A stretch of DNA of 64,000 bases from positions 71,001-135,000 of the forward strand of contig JAWDGP010006236.1 in NCBI GenBank assembly GCA_033675545.1, written 5' to 3'. The DNA is from Elysia crispata. Taxonomy: Eukaryota; Mollusca; Gastropoda; Plakobranchidae. Below the pieces are notes generated by a model. It saw nothing but the letters and a program-made list of their open reading frames with translations, did not search any database and was not told the DNA's origin. This document shows, in pieces, positions 1-44,329 of this stretch (positions are counted from its first letter, which is position 1; every line of letters begins with the position of its first letter). A program made the position numbers and the translations under genes.

Positions 1-2462
1 TTCTATCTGGCTTGCCCTTGTCTTTAGCCACAAATCCCACTTGTGGCTTGCTGGCTTGCATCTTATCATACACTTCATCATATTCGTATATACTTGGATC
101 CTCTTGCAAAGCTTTGTCGATGTCCATCTGAGTCTAGCAGTGGAAAATATTTCATTTTTAAAAAAATCATTTGTGAATTTACACCACTTGATGGAAATAG
201 TTTTAATTAATAATAATACAAAAAAAGGTAACATGAAAGCAGAGGATTGCAAAAAAAATCCTGTGAATGATCTTCTTAAACTTTTTCACTTTGTGCAAAT
301 CAGTTTCCCTTCTGTTTTCTCTCTCTGATTGCATGATTGGAAAGTAATTATTAAGAGTGATTTTTTTAAATCTTGGGATAGTAGTTGCAATTGCTTCATT
401 AGTGACAAGCAGAGGTTGCAATCAGTCACTTCCTATAAGACTCTCTGAGCAACTTTCAAGGGGTTGTATTTCTTTTACATATCCAAGAAAAGTAAACACA
501 TACATATGTTTCAATCATAAAAATGTGTTCATATTCAAGAAGACTGCAAATGGGTTTGGATTAAAGGGTAATTTTGCTGTAAAGAAGAGATTTTTATGAT
601 TGATCTCTAAATTTTTAGTCCAACACAAAGTCTGAAGATTAGTCATAGAGAGGAGGGATAAAGATGCACAATTTTTTTCCACTGATATCAGCTCTAAGCA
701 TTCATTTTGGAGACAGTATGCTTGGTGATCCCTGGTGTTTTCCTCAACAGCAGATGCTTCTTATGTCTAGATCTAGAAAAATATTTTACCAACAGGTGTT
801 ATTAAGGAGTGAGCATTTAAAAAAAATAACATGAAAATAATTCAAAACACAAAAAAAAGTTGAACCATGGACAGAAACCTTGCAAGGGACATAGTAAGAT
901 ATTCCATTACCTGCCGCTTCATCTTATTTGAACTTGTTGCAACCTTGTATGGTGCAACTGGGCCTGTGGATGTGTCCCCATCCTACATGTATGAATAAAA
1001 AAAAGTGGCGCTTTCACATAATGTGGCCATCAAATTATTGAACATTTGTTTACAAAATTACATTAATTAGTTTTACTGGAAAAAAGACAGAAGAAAAAAC
1101 AAGAGGATTGGTAAAACTAAAAAAGAATTGTGTTATGAAACATATATATATACAGTGATAATCTTTCCAGCATAATCAGTAAAATAATTTTATCTTTTTT
1201 TTTTTCAACCATCAACACTCAAATATTTAAAAAACAAACTGTGCAAATTTGTTCTACATATTTTATATCTCTTCACTAGATTTGTTCAAGATGTCCATTG
1301 TGTAAATATTGATTTTGAGAAATACAACACCATCATAACAAAATTGTTTCTTTTTTTTACAAGCTAGTTAAACTGCTACTTTTTGTCTGGTAAGGTATGA
1401 AGAATAATACTTATAATTTTAAGCTAAAATACATACAATGTTTATGTTATAATCTAGTTTCATTTTCCTTCAGTTTCAATTTTTTGTTACAAACTACCTC
1501 ATCACTGTCATTCTGAAAGACATTTGATACTGTTGATGATTGTGCCTTCACTTGTCCTTGTTTCTTGGGAAGTATCAAACCATATCTACAAAGAAATCAT
1601 TAAAACCATTTATATAAAAACTATGGACAAAGAAAAGACAAACGACTCAAATTTAAAAAAAATTTTTAATAGAATTGGCACACAGCTGTTTCTCAAGAAA
1701 CAAAAAACTGTAAATTACATGTATGTGCATATATGTATGAATGAAGTAAAGCAATCCATTCAAGAATCCTGAAATGCAGTATAACCTAGTGAAAAGAAAA
1801 ACAATTTCCTTTAATCAAATTTCTTCCTTCAGAAACAACATGATAGTTTAAGCATCTTTTGTGGACTCTATTTAACTCAATCAACAGTGTTTTAGAATTT
1901 CAAAAATACACTCACACTTTGTTTTTCTGAGACATTATTCTGTTTTACTCTCATGAAGACAATGTTACAATTGAATCTTTAATTCTTCATTTTGTTTGCC
2001 TGTCTGGAATCTGAAAAAAAAATTTGAAATTAGTCAAACTTTAACTTTTTGGGCCTCATAAGACCTAGATCTAGTTGTTTTTAGAACCAAGCAAATTACA
2101 TTGAATATATACTAAGCTCTAAACAAGACAGATATCTTGCCAGGAAACTTTTACTTTTGACATTATTGTTTTACAAAGAGATTTATTTTGGACAGACCAA
2201 GTACAAAAAAAATTATTAAGGCAAGTTTGGCCCTAGACTACATCTATGTATTTCTCTAAATTCAAATCTGAAAGTATGTAATAAGGAGGAGGGCAGTCCA
2301 TAAGCTGCTTGGGACAGAGGAGGCTAGATCTAAGGACCTTAAGATGAACGTGATTGATAAGGAAATTTTTAATAAAATACAGAAGAAGCAATCACAAATC
2401 TAACTCTACCTCAAGCCCAATAAATAGGACGAAAGATATGTAAAACCACTGATCTAATAGAA

Positions 2463-2578
2463 AGTTAGCATGCCTGGTCTTGTTGTATCGGCAATTCGAT
2501 GGGTGTCATGCAAACGTCTGGGTTCAATCCCAGAGACTCCTTATCCAGTGCGTTCCTGGCTCTTTTGTTCACATGACA

Positions 2579-2648
<70 letters not shown>

Positions 2649-2650
2649 GA
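2463..2650 (+). mobile_element. tRNA-derived SINE with (TA)n tail
   Basis: A polymerase III-like promoter is visible: an A-box-like TTAGCATGCCTGG at about 2464-2476 and a near-consensus B box GGTTCAATCCC at about 2520-2530, spaced as in tRNA genes. The sequence does not fold as an intact tRNA and runs into about 65 bp of (TA)n, a common SINE tail. It ends in AGATCTAG. Confidence 0.55.
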
Positions 2651-4077
2651 TCTAGTATTGAAAAAAAAAAGCAAAACTAATTAGGGTCTAAATAATGCCT
2701 TTTAAAAACTTCTCAAACACATTATATTTTACCCCTAATTTTTTGGACATAACTGCCATGTAAACAAAGAAGCCATGAGTCGGGACCACACTGAGTAAGA
2801 AGTCTGCAACTCCGTCCATACAACTGTCCATTTTAGTGCTAACTTCATTTTTTTTAGCTTTGAAGATAGTTAGACTTAGATAAGAGTTAGTCTGCTTCTT
2901 CTAATCTATTCCAGATTCAAAGTAAAAATATAATACTAATGTGCAGGTGACCATTTTACCTTAGTTTGTCTGAAATTGACCGATAACTTTTCTTTCACTA
3001 AGTTCTTTTACATGTAGATTTATATTTTGCGAGGAAAATCTCGCAGAGAAAGTATTCTGTATCCAATCCTCTTAGTTCAAATGGTTCAAACCCTTATTTT
3101 GTGGTTCGAACGTTTCCAGTACAATTATTATTGTGATTTGTTGTTTTGGTTTACGACAGTGAATAACAGTTATGTTTTAAAAGGAAATCTGTTATTTCAC
3201 CATAAATGAATAAGCATGCATATCACAAGTGTCGGTTTTAACTATCAATTCTGAAATAAATTATGATACTAAACTTTGATTTAATCATGAAAATCAAAGA
3301 TAAAAATCCAAAAACTTGGATTGTGTGAAGCAAACTGATCTTCAGTTGATACTTTTTAAAACTAATTTTCCTGTAAATGAAAACTTTCACTCTAAGACAT
3401 ATTGTTAATCTTTATTTATTTAAATAGTTATTCATACTAAATGATCTTTCAATTAATTTTCATATGAAAAAATGGAAATGTTTTTATGATTTGCACGCAG
3501 ATTGATATGGCTTTGACTGTATGATAGCTTAGAATTAGATGAGAGTCCGTAGTTTTGTGCATGGTCTCTAACATTTCAAAAAAAGGAACTATCTTTCTTC
3601 ATGTTACATGACTTAATACACACAGTGTATTTTTATATTAAATTGTAAAAATAATTCCTTTGTAAATAATCTATTGAAGGAATATTCCGTCGTGTGACAT
3701 AGTGTTACTAATAATTTACCATGGTTTAACTGCAATAATCTTTCATGTTCATTGCTTGATGTGGCTCCAGGTAGTTTGGTGCAACAATGGACTAGAAAAA
3801 AAAATTACATTAAATTAAGATTTTTCTTAATGAATTTACCCTTTAGAGGTTTATCTGGAACAAGAAAAAGACAAAAAAAAAAGTTTTTAATCTTAAGAAC
3901 TTAATATAGAGCGTACTTTTTACACTTTCCAAATTTTCAACAACGTCACGAATCACTGATATTGCTTTTTACTTTTGCCCCTGCTTATGACTTAAAACTA
4001 TTTTGTGCCCATTCTCTCACTGTCTCTCTTTCTTTCTCACCCTCTGTCTCTGTACTCTCCGAATCTCATACTGTTTC

Positions 4078-4078
4078 C

Positions 4079-4112
<34 letters not shown>

Positions 4113-4170
4113 TTTCTCTCTCTCTATCTATCTATCTATCTATCCATCTATCTATCTCTATCTATCTATC
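4078..4170. repeat. Compound microsatellite (CTC)n-(CTAT)n
   Basis: CTC triplets pass into a C run and then into CTAT/CTCT repeats. No function is evident. Confidence 0.9.
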
Positions 4171-5823
4171 ACTCCGTAAATTAAAAAAAAAATATTTATA
4201 CAGATTCTAAAGCAAAGTAGTTTCAAAATATTTAAAGAAAACATGTAACCGCCAAATTCTTCCTAACCTCACATAGAAATTACTCATGCAAAATATATGT
4301 GTGTATATCTTTTTTTATCCGCACATTATAGTGACATATCCTAGCAGCTATGCATCACATGCGATTTTAAGAAATAATCATTAGTCGGAGGTTATGTTAA
4401 GAAAGCACATGAATCTCAATTCAATTATTCAAGCAAATCTTTAATCTGAAATGAAACTGGATAATACAGTAGTTCTAATCTGTGCTTGGACAAATTTGAT
4501 TTTTAACCCTCTCAACCGAATTCACAAGCAGCACACTTGAGGCTCTAACGTGTATAAACTGCACTTTTTGCCTGAATTGAGACACAGAGGGTAATGGTGC
4601 TATAAGAGATAGAACAGAAACAAGAAAAAAATACAGAAAGTTAAAAAGTAGCTGTATGCATATGCAACAAAGACGAAACATAAAGAAAATGAGCAATATA
4701 ATTATAGATTTAAAGTGCATGAGAAAAGGTGCAGACGGTGATGGATTTAGGTATCAATTGAAACAAAAATACGAGAAGCGCTCAAGATTAACATTTTAAT
4801 CGACTGTTCTCCCATTTCTCCCACTCTAGCTCATAAACCAGTTGTTTTTTTTTTAAACCAGCAGTGTGTGTCGCACGGTTGACCGGACATACATTCTTCA
4901 AGAAGCTCAGAATAACTAGAATCTAGTAGATCTAGGTGTATTTTTACACTGGAGCTCATTAAAGCATCGTGAAGAAATATTTTTATTTCTTTATAGTAAC
5001 ATGAAAAATACACACTGTGTGTGTTTATTTATGTAACATGAAGAAATACACGCTCAGATTACTAGAAACGCTATTATAGTACTCTGGTGTGTTATCTCAT
5101 AACTGAATTAAATATAAGCCGATGGGAAATATTTCAAAGGTCTAAGGGTGCTGTTGGAATATGTGATGCTCTTTTTTTCGCTTCAGTCAACAAAAACAAA
5201 CGAGTAAAATTTTCTTTATTTGAAATTTTGAATTTGAAAATCATCACTAAAAAGAACAGACGGTGTGATGTGTTCAAAACAAAACTCAAAGAGCCCTCGT
5301 TTGAATCCCAAACGTTTAAAAAAAAAAAAAAAAAGTGCCGACCCAACTATAAGAAGGTTTAGTGATTAAAAAGTATCCAACTTCTAAAATAGTTTTAGGC
5401 TAAGGAGCATGAATAAACCTGGGCTGATAAGTATGCTTTGTGTCTCAATGAACCTCTTGAACATTTAAGAAAAAATATCGTGACCTTAATTTTCTTTTTC
5501 CTTTTTTTCCCCCTTTTTTTTGTGGGTGTGTGTGTTTGTGTGGCCGCATACTCTCCTTATTATAAAGATATTACTATGCTTAAGGTGTTTCATTTTATGT
5601 TGGGTTTACCTTATTTTGACTTTTATTATACATTTCGTTTGTAAGATCCGTATAGAAAATCTAGAAAGATTTAATTTTTTTTTCATGCATAATAAAATTA
5701 ATATAATTAATAATTATGTGCGTCTTACTTTCATAAAAGCTTGAAACTAAAAAACAACGAATTAACGGACGTATTCGTGTACTTTCGCTATTCATGCGCA
5801 GTGAATGGCTTTGCGAGTTACCG

Positions 5824-5831
5824 TACGTGGC
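5824..5831 (+). promoter_or_regulatory. ACGT-core element, possible XBP1/UPRE-like site
   Basis: TACGTGGC lies about 120 bp upstream of the TMED2 start codon. XBP1 and ATF6-type bZIP factors bind ACGTGG(C) cores in promoters of secretory-pathway genes, a class that includes p24 proteins. The match is seven bases and could be chance. Confidence 0.25.
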
Positions 5832-5949
5832 ATCGTTTCCGCTATCGGTTTGCTTGCCAACAAACATTCTTCATTGTATAAAGTTTTGCCGGTGGCTCAA
5901 ATTGTATTTTTTCAGAAATTCTCTCGCCATTCAACCCACAAGGAAAAGG

Positions 5950-11220
<5,271 letters not shown>

Positions 11221-13345
11221 GGAATGTCTGCTGCTGTATCTGTGTGTGATGAGAGGTTCTGCCTGTGTATGTAAATGGAAGACTGATGAATGTGTTAAGG
11301 TACCAGGTATGCTTGAGTTAGTTTGATAGTATTTTGCATTAGTACAGAAGATCACCCGCAGGATGTTATAAACAAATAACTATAAAGCCATTGTAAAATC
11401 ATTGTTATTGTGTGCAGATGTATTTTGCATAAATCTTCACATTGTCTGAAATGTAAAGGACATTAAAATCAAATCACTGAATACATGAAACTTTCATTTG
11501 GAGAGTTTGCTAAGCTCTAGGTATGTTACCATGGAACTTAAGAAATGACCGTAAGAGCTATGAGCTCACAGGTTTTGTTCAAACTTTCAAAAGCATCCAG
11601 ATTCCAAGTCAAGAAAGTAATATATGTGATATGTTTGGCTTCATTGTTTATTATGATTTTACTATTTTATCCAAAATGGGTGTCAGGCTGGTGATATAAC
11701 CTACAACCTACAGTGTTTTCTTGAAAGAGATGACTTGTATTTCAGATCTAATAGATAAAACCTTCAATTAAAAAGCAATTTAAGCCTTTTGAAAGTTTGA
11801 AGAATTTTACACTTTGGTAATCTTCTTAAGTTTTGTTTTTCCAGCTCTTCACCAAAATAAGAAAGATGGTTTTTTTTTTTTGTTCTTTTTTTTCACTACA
11901 TTTCAATTTTGCACTTTTTTGTTTTGTTTTTTTCTTGCCTCACATGTTTTGGGATTGGTGTATATATTTTTGTTTTAGACATTGTTGTCAATCTAGCCTT
12001 CATAACTTTAGTATTATTTTTTTCCCAAATGAATATAAATCTGGCAAGGTGAGAATTATTTATATCATTCATGTTTATGTTGATTGGTAATCTATGTTGA
12101 AAGGAAGTTAGCAGTAGTTGTGTCTGTTATCATCAATGACAAATTTTGTTTCCTAAACAAATGAAACTTTGCGCATACATACTTATGTTTCCAAGATTGA
12201 CAGCTGTTCGTTATGCACTTTATGTAGTTAGGAGAATTTATTTGAAATATGTTAACCCGGATTTGGTGTATAATTTATATGCAAGGAATGTTGAAAACTT
12301 AAGCAATTCTGAATCATTAGATGTGAAATGGTAAACTTTTTCTCCATAAATACTAATTTTTTATTTTTTTCAACTTAAAAATATCTGAGCAATTAAGCTA
12401 AAATAATGGCAAACTTTCTGTATTTGCATTTCACTTTATTTTTATAAAGATTTTGTGCACAATGGTGATGTTTTTCCTAAATGAAGGAATTATGTAAATC
12501 ATATATAGCAATTTGAAAGATTGCAGACCATAGTTGTCACTGTTATTACAGATTAATGTTTTGTCTGAGAGGCAGGTTTAGCTCCATTATCTCTAACAAA
12601 TTTATAGGCTCATGTGGGAAGTTTGGACCAAGTAGGGAAGGTAGAAGGGAGAGGGAGTAAATTAATGCAAAATTAAAAGCATAGAATCAACAATCAAGAC
12701 ATTTTTTTTTGTTTTCTGCAAACAAAACTTCAGCAGGAGATTAGATGGACTAAAATAGTGCTTGTAAGGAATTTTGAGCTAGCATAATACCATTTTAAGA
12801 TTTTAATTTTTCCTTGATTGAGTACCTGTTGGTGTTTGTGTTGTTTCAGTATCAGCTGCTTTTTCCTCTGAAAATCGCTCGATAACTAGATGGAGAGTTT
12901 TACTAATTCATTGGCTTTAACAATTCAGAGGCCACCTGTGTGAATTTCATATTTGTCTAAATTTGGAGTAGATGATTTTGGAAAGACTCCATGGACCCCA
13001 TACCACATGACTTCTCACAATGTTGTGTATCAGTTAATAATAAATTCTTGTTAAAATATTCCAAGAGAAGTGTGGGAGATGGATGCAGATAAGTGGTTCA
13101 GACATTGGCTATCTGATCCCTGAAAATACCACCGTGTTGCTGATGTTTGGTTTTGTGTTATACTCTTGAAAACACTCATTCATACATATTGCACAGGGTA
13201 AACTTTCATGGTGTTATCAAATCAATCTTGAGATTTATGTAGTCATCGTACAAAATCTAAATAATCATGAGGGGAGGCTGTGCATTTCAACATGAAAATT
13301 TGACATTTGCCTGTTTGATTAAATAAAAGTATTATGGTTTAAAAA
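11221..13345 (+). other. TMED2: TMED2 3' untranslated region (estimated end)
   Basis: No further coding potential follows the TGA at 11218-11220. AATAAA hexamers occur at 13039-13044 and 13322-13327 in an AT/T-rich context, and another at 14492-14497. The end given assumes use of the second signal; transcript data are needed to choose. Confidence 0.4.
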
Positions 13346-13406
13346 TTTGCTTGGTTGAAATCTGTCATTAGATCTGTTTCTCCTTGTTTTGTTAACAAAG
13401 TATTTT

Positions 13407-22224
<8,818 letters not shown>

Positions 22225-22243
22225 GCTTTGCCATCCAAAGAAT

Positions 22244-22355
22244 CTTACTAAACCAAGGGGTGAGAAATCCACAGTACAGTACTCTTACAATGCTACTAAA
22301 CCAAGGGGTGAGAAATCCACAGTACAGTACTCTTACAATGTTACTAAACCAAGGT
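22244..22355 (-). repeat. Second 48-bp tandem repeat, just upstream of the novel gene's start
   Basis: About 2.3 copies of a unit unrelated in sequence to the 17-kb minisatellite but of the same length. On the minus strand each full unit contains ATTGTAAGAG (donor-like) and CACCCCTTGGTTTAG (acceptor-like). The last TTTAG could be the acceptor for the first coding exon if a 5' UTR exon exists. Confidence 0.8.
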
Positions 22356-22457
22356 GCGCGAATTAGATTAAAGATTTTTTTTTTATTTTGAACTTTCGTC
22401 GATGGCAGATACTCTTGCATAGGAAAAGAATAAATATATGTACAAGATTTGTCCATC

Positions 22458-22459
22458 TC

Positions 22460-22523
<64 letters not shown>
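22458..22523. repeat. (TC)n microsatellite
   Basis: About 66 bp upstream of the novel minus-strand gene. Confidence 0.97.
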
Positions 22524-22527
<4 letters not shown>

Positions 22528-24123
22528 ACTCTGTCTCTTCCCCTACCCCAACGCACGCGCTCCTACATCTTCACGCATGCCATGCCATTACATTATTTTT
22601 TTCTTTGTTCAAACTAAAGCACATCGATCTGCTTTTCTCTAGCTTTTTAAACACATACATACAATTATTGTTTAGGGCCCTCTTATTTTCACAGTTGTAC
22701 ACGTTTGTTCTTCTGTACTTATCAAAATCATTCACTTTGTGACACCTGAACTTTTTTCGCCAAATCTGTGTGCCGTTTTGTAGCGATGTTATCCCAAGCT
22801 GTCGTGCATAGTTTGCCCAAAAGATCTGGGTTACCATCACGTCGTCAGCAGGGAAAGAGAGCAGTGTGGAGAGATGGAGTCAGCAGGCGACAAGACTCGA
22901 CGTCACACGACAGTCTAGTCACCCACACAGAGTTGGGGCAAAGAGTATTACATGTACAATGGGCTTTACTTCTGGTTGCTTTTAACTCGAAGAACGGATA
23001 TTAAATAACCATAAGTAGGTATATATTTAAAAAAAAAGTAAAGGCATTTTCTTCGATAAATTAAAATACCCCTCCCCCCTTCTAAATTCTGTTCCCCGAA
23101 CGAATTTATGAAGAGGCAAAAACACATGTATGGGGTAAACAGGACTCGAGAAATAAATCCATGCCTCACATGGTTAGGTGTGAAGCAAATCTTGGCCTTC
23201 ATCTTCATTAGATGGATGAATTGTCCAAAAATATTGTATTTTTAACATTACACCCCTGATTAATTTCTACTCCCTACTCCCCCAATTCCCCCCCGCCTCG
23301 TGACAATGCACTCCCTGCAGTGGTGTATGTCTACATGCAGTTAAGTACACAGACAATGCCATACCTTTATTTCTCAATCTTTAGTGCGATAACGGAAAGT
23401 TTGGTGCAATATTTCCTACGATATAATCTTTTAAATAGCTCTCTAGTCTTAACGGTTTGTTGCATTGATTGTGTTCTAGAAACAACGAATCACTTACTCA
23501 GTTATTTTTTTATTCAGGCATTAACTTGTGTGTGTGTGTGATATCATCGGGAGATTTAATTACAGGTACCACGATATTCCCAGTCACCTTCTGCTGTCTT
23601 TGCATCCCTGCATATTACGCATACATGTATGTGATTGATTTATTTCATTCTTTACGGTCGAATTTGTGTCTGCCCTTAGTTACAGTCGGTGATTTTGCAT
23701 TTTGCTGCAGTCTTCCTAGCCAGTTTTCTTTTTCTTTTTTCCTTTTTTTCGTAAGGGAGGAGGGGCTACATGTCATTAACCTGTGTGTGTACCAGTAAGC
23801 TTGTTAATCATAATGGATTTTTTTTTTCAGTTTCCAGTGTCCACATTGAATCAGATCACTGTAAAGCCCAAAACTGCAAGTTTTCAACGCGCACGTTGTG
23901 CAACAGTACGCACCGTGCGTGTCTAAAGCATGCGTTTACTTGAGGATTCCAAAATGACATAATTATGCACGACTGCTTTGTGTCTAGAGACTTTTTTAGA
24001 CTGACCGATCGTGTGCTAGAGCTATGTTATGTTTAACAATTTGTTTCGCTGAGGAATCGATTTTTTTTCGGTTGACATGTTTTCTTTTATTATCGAAATC
24101 AAACAGTCCAGAAATGTTAGGAG

Positions 24124-24127
<4 letters not shown>

Positions 24128-24214
<87 letters not shown>
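24128..24214. repeat. (AG)n microsatellite
   Basis: About 85 bp, intergenic. Confidence 0.97.
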
Positions 24215-24222
<8 letters not shown>

Positions 24223-24337
24223 GAGAGAGTATGCGTGTATGTGTTTGTCAGACTCAAAAATAAAATAATGATATTATACACTGCATCGATATCTGCACAA
24301 ATTATTATTTTTAGAGTGTTTTGCTGCGATCACATGG

Positions 24338-24534
24338 TTATCCATCGATACAGCTAACAGCATTTTGGCTGTAGAACTGATTAAACACGTCGTCACCAGC
24401 TTGAAATACTGTGTTCATGCCCGATCCCACTCTCACTGAAAACATGTCAACCACCACTTTGACTCGAAGACTTAAGTCAACTCTTATGTTAGCTTGAAGC
24501 CGAATCTTCCTTCGCTCTAACGCGTGAAATTGCA
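24338..24534 (-). CDS. Doubtful terminal exon, possible relic or paralogue of the novel gene
   Basis: A frame of 64 complete codons follows a CTGCAG acceptor and ends in TAA. Its alternating peptide (IRVDLSLRVKVVVDMFSVRV) loosely resembles the C-terminal exons of the novel gene downstream (KLRINFGRIAENVLLLIRVI). A second exon-like frame, 24982-24901, ends at AAG|GTGAAC, but its phase does not fit directly. I could not connect them into a gene. Confidence 0.2.
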
Positions 24535-27219
24535 CTGCAGCTTACCTGTACGATTTAGAAAATGCTTATCAAATATCAGGCTGGTTTTGATAGAAAGAAC
24601 TAAACCGGTTTTCATACGAGTTTAGGAACTTTACGATAGTACTTTTCTTTTTTAGTAGTAATCTGTTGCTTTTTCATATTGGATAGGTTATGATGTATTG
24701 TATGCAGTTTCAAAGAAGAATATCCTGTGACCTGCCCGAGTTGATAATGACCATATCGGTAATCCGATGTGATAGTCATATTTTGTAAGACGGAATCTTG
24801 TAATTGTTGTTCTTTCATTGGTTTTACGTAAATTTTATCAAGAAATTTATACTAGCAAGACCACAGCTCTCTGTCAAATTTGACCCTACTGATAGTTCAC
24901 CTTGAGCTTAACAACTTCCTGGATATACTCTTCCGTTGCTTCCATAGATCTGATTCTGAACCCTCTTTGTATTAAGCGGCGCCTAGATGTAAGAATCTAT
25001 CCTTTCGTTCTCCCGATTGACAATAGCCTACGTGTAACCACACAATTGGATCCAATAATGGAGGTATAAAGAAAACTTATTCATAGCTCCATTGATTTGA
25101 TTTTATACCATTGAACGGTGAATCGAAAGCTTTACCAGGATACAAGGCAGTGCCTGATAATTTTTTACTAAACGCACGGTGATTTTGAGTATGGCGATGG
25201 GAAACGCTGTTGTTTTGAAATTCTTTGCCGCGAGGAATAAAATATTAATAATCCAGGCAAAGTTAATAGTTACTTGCTGGATCTAAACAATAAAATACGT
25301 TTTCAGAATCACCGCCCCAAAATCAACGGCATGGCTTGCCAAGAAACTTGATACAATGCATTTAAACTATCATGGTTTTTTTTTTAAATGTACAATTCTT
25401 TTTTTTTTCCTTTGTAGTTTATAATGATTGCTTTTTTTTTTTTTATTCTTTTGACTTCGTACATGTTGAGCTATCATGTCCTGTACTGTAGGATTGTAGA
25501 TCCGGGAGTTGTAAAAAGGAAGTGTTATTTATGATAAATAAATAAAAATAGAACAGAGAAAAAAGAAACACGATACTATTTAACAAGAACCCTTCCTGTG
25601 ATTCTAAACAACAAGCTGAAAAGACTCCTGGGCAAAGAAAATAATTAAAACAAAAACCATTCTAAGTATGGATCCAGACCTGGATCGATTCTGTGGCCTT
25701 GCAGAGATCCTGTAAGACTGCAATGCCTGCGATTCAGACATTACAAGATCAGCTTCAAGCTCTCACCACTTTGCTGAGCGAGGCTCTAAGTCAAGCAAGC
25801 CAAAAACTTTAAATTGTTCCCGATAATGCTCAAGCTGAGTATAACTACCCACAAACAATTTCAATGTGTTGACACAGAAATGCCACAAAACTTTCTTTTG
25901 TTTTAAAACTACAGATTAACATTGCAAACATAGCTGATTTGAACTAGGAATGGTTCTATTTCACTCTACTCTCCAGTGAGAATTTTTTTGAGGACAATTT
26001 AGACCTTCTCAAAATCATAAAAAATATATATTTATCCTTTTTTAACTCAATTCACAATTTGTGAAGCTGAATAAAATTGTTTTCCTTTCATTTAACAGAT
26101 TTGAGAAAACAATCAATAGCAGTTCATTAATGAAAGCAGGTAATTATGTTGACTGAAATGCACAATGCAAGATTCGTGGCACCCCATCAGGGAATTCTCA
26201 GCATTTCCTTACACTTTTATATTGTTATCATTCACATCTTTACCTGTACAATGCGCATGTATGTATTTTACAATGCTGTATAAACTGAGCATCACCACAT
26301 TTTCTCACTCTACACTCCCATTTTTATTTTCAAAAATTCCATACTATCTTTATCTATTTACACTTACAGACCCTTCTCAACATTCTTTATAGGGCTATAT
26401 AGAGACAAACAAAAAGTATCAACACCTGAACTGCCTTGTGATAATTCATGGCTGTATATTTATTCATACATCCATGACAAGAAGCATTTAAAGGGTTTTA
26501 TAAATACATTGTGATTTTACAAAATAAGAGCAACATTCTTAATGATTTTTTTTGTGATTTTTTAAGGCACAGCTTTGTTAGAAATCAAGTATGCATAAAA
26601 TTAGGAAAAATATCAAAGTTTTGTCAAGAACAAAGAACATCAGTCAGTAACTCTCTCCTTCCCTCTCTTCTCTCTCCCCCTCCCTCCCTCCATCTCTCTC
26701 TCTCTCTCTGACGCAATATCATATTTTCTCCCCGTCTTTTTAAGACATTACAAGAGCGTTAAAACAGAACACAATGTGGCGACAAAAATAGCTTGAAAGT
26801 TCCATCTCCTGACACTTCAGAGATATCCAATTTTCATATCTTGGTAAAGTCAAATTGTAATGAATATAATTATAACCTGTCTTGTGATTATTTCAAAGTT
26901 CAAAGTGAAAAAAAAAATTCAGATCAAACTTAAGACAACTCAAACTGTAAATGTTTGTTCCTGGCCATTTTAATCAAGGGAAACTTTGTTGTTATTTATA
27001 TTTCCACTTTTCATGCTTTTTTCATGTCAAACCTTCTGAATTTTGATGTAAAATGTCCTTCACTTTGAAGTGATCGTTCGTTCTGTGTGCTTCCAGGTAT
27101 GTTGAGGGAAATACATACATAGTTGACTGAATTTGTCATGATGTGAGTCATGATGGAATATTATGACCTTTCTATTTCCCAGCAAATGAAATCAGATATA
27201 ACTCTCGCCGAGAGTTCTG

Positions 27220-44329
<17,110 letters not shown>

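Larger units (their letters stand above)
1..5749. other. Intergenic region upstream of TMED2
   Basis: No coding exon could be supported on either strand. The open frames here are short, AT-rich and lack plausible splice signals. The stretch contains a tRNA-derived SINE near 2.5 kb, a (TA)n tract, a CTC/CTAT microsatellite near 4.1 kb and scattered AGATCTAG-type motifs. Confidence 0.6.
22225..27219. other. Intergenic region between the novel gene and SMPD4
   Basis: It holds (TC)n and (AG)n arrays, the SMPD4 3' UTR at its right end (AATAAA on the minus strand at 26464-26459), and weak exon-like frames at 24338-24534 and 24901-24982. On the plus strand a 48-codon open frame at 25666-25812 ends in an amphipathic helix-like stretch (TLQDQLQALTTLLSEALS). 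None is secure. Confidence 0.4.

Noticed and set aside
2465..2680. Tyr-Ile repeat frames on both strands
   Set aside because: They arise from the (TA)n tail of the SINE.
5794..5949. In-frame N-terminal extension of TMED2
   Set aside because: It would bury the signal peptide behind 52 residues; the ATG at 5950 fits the family length.
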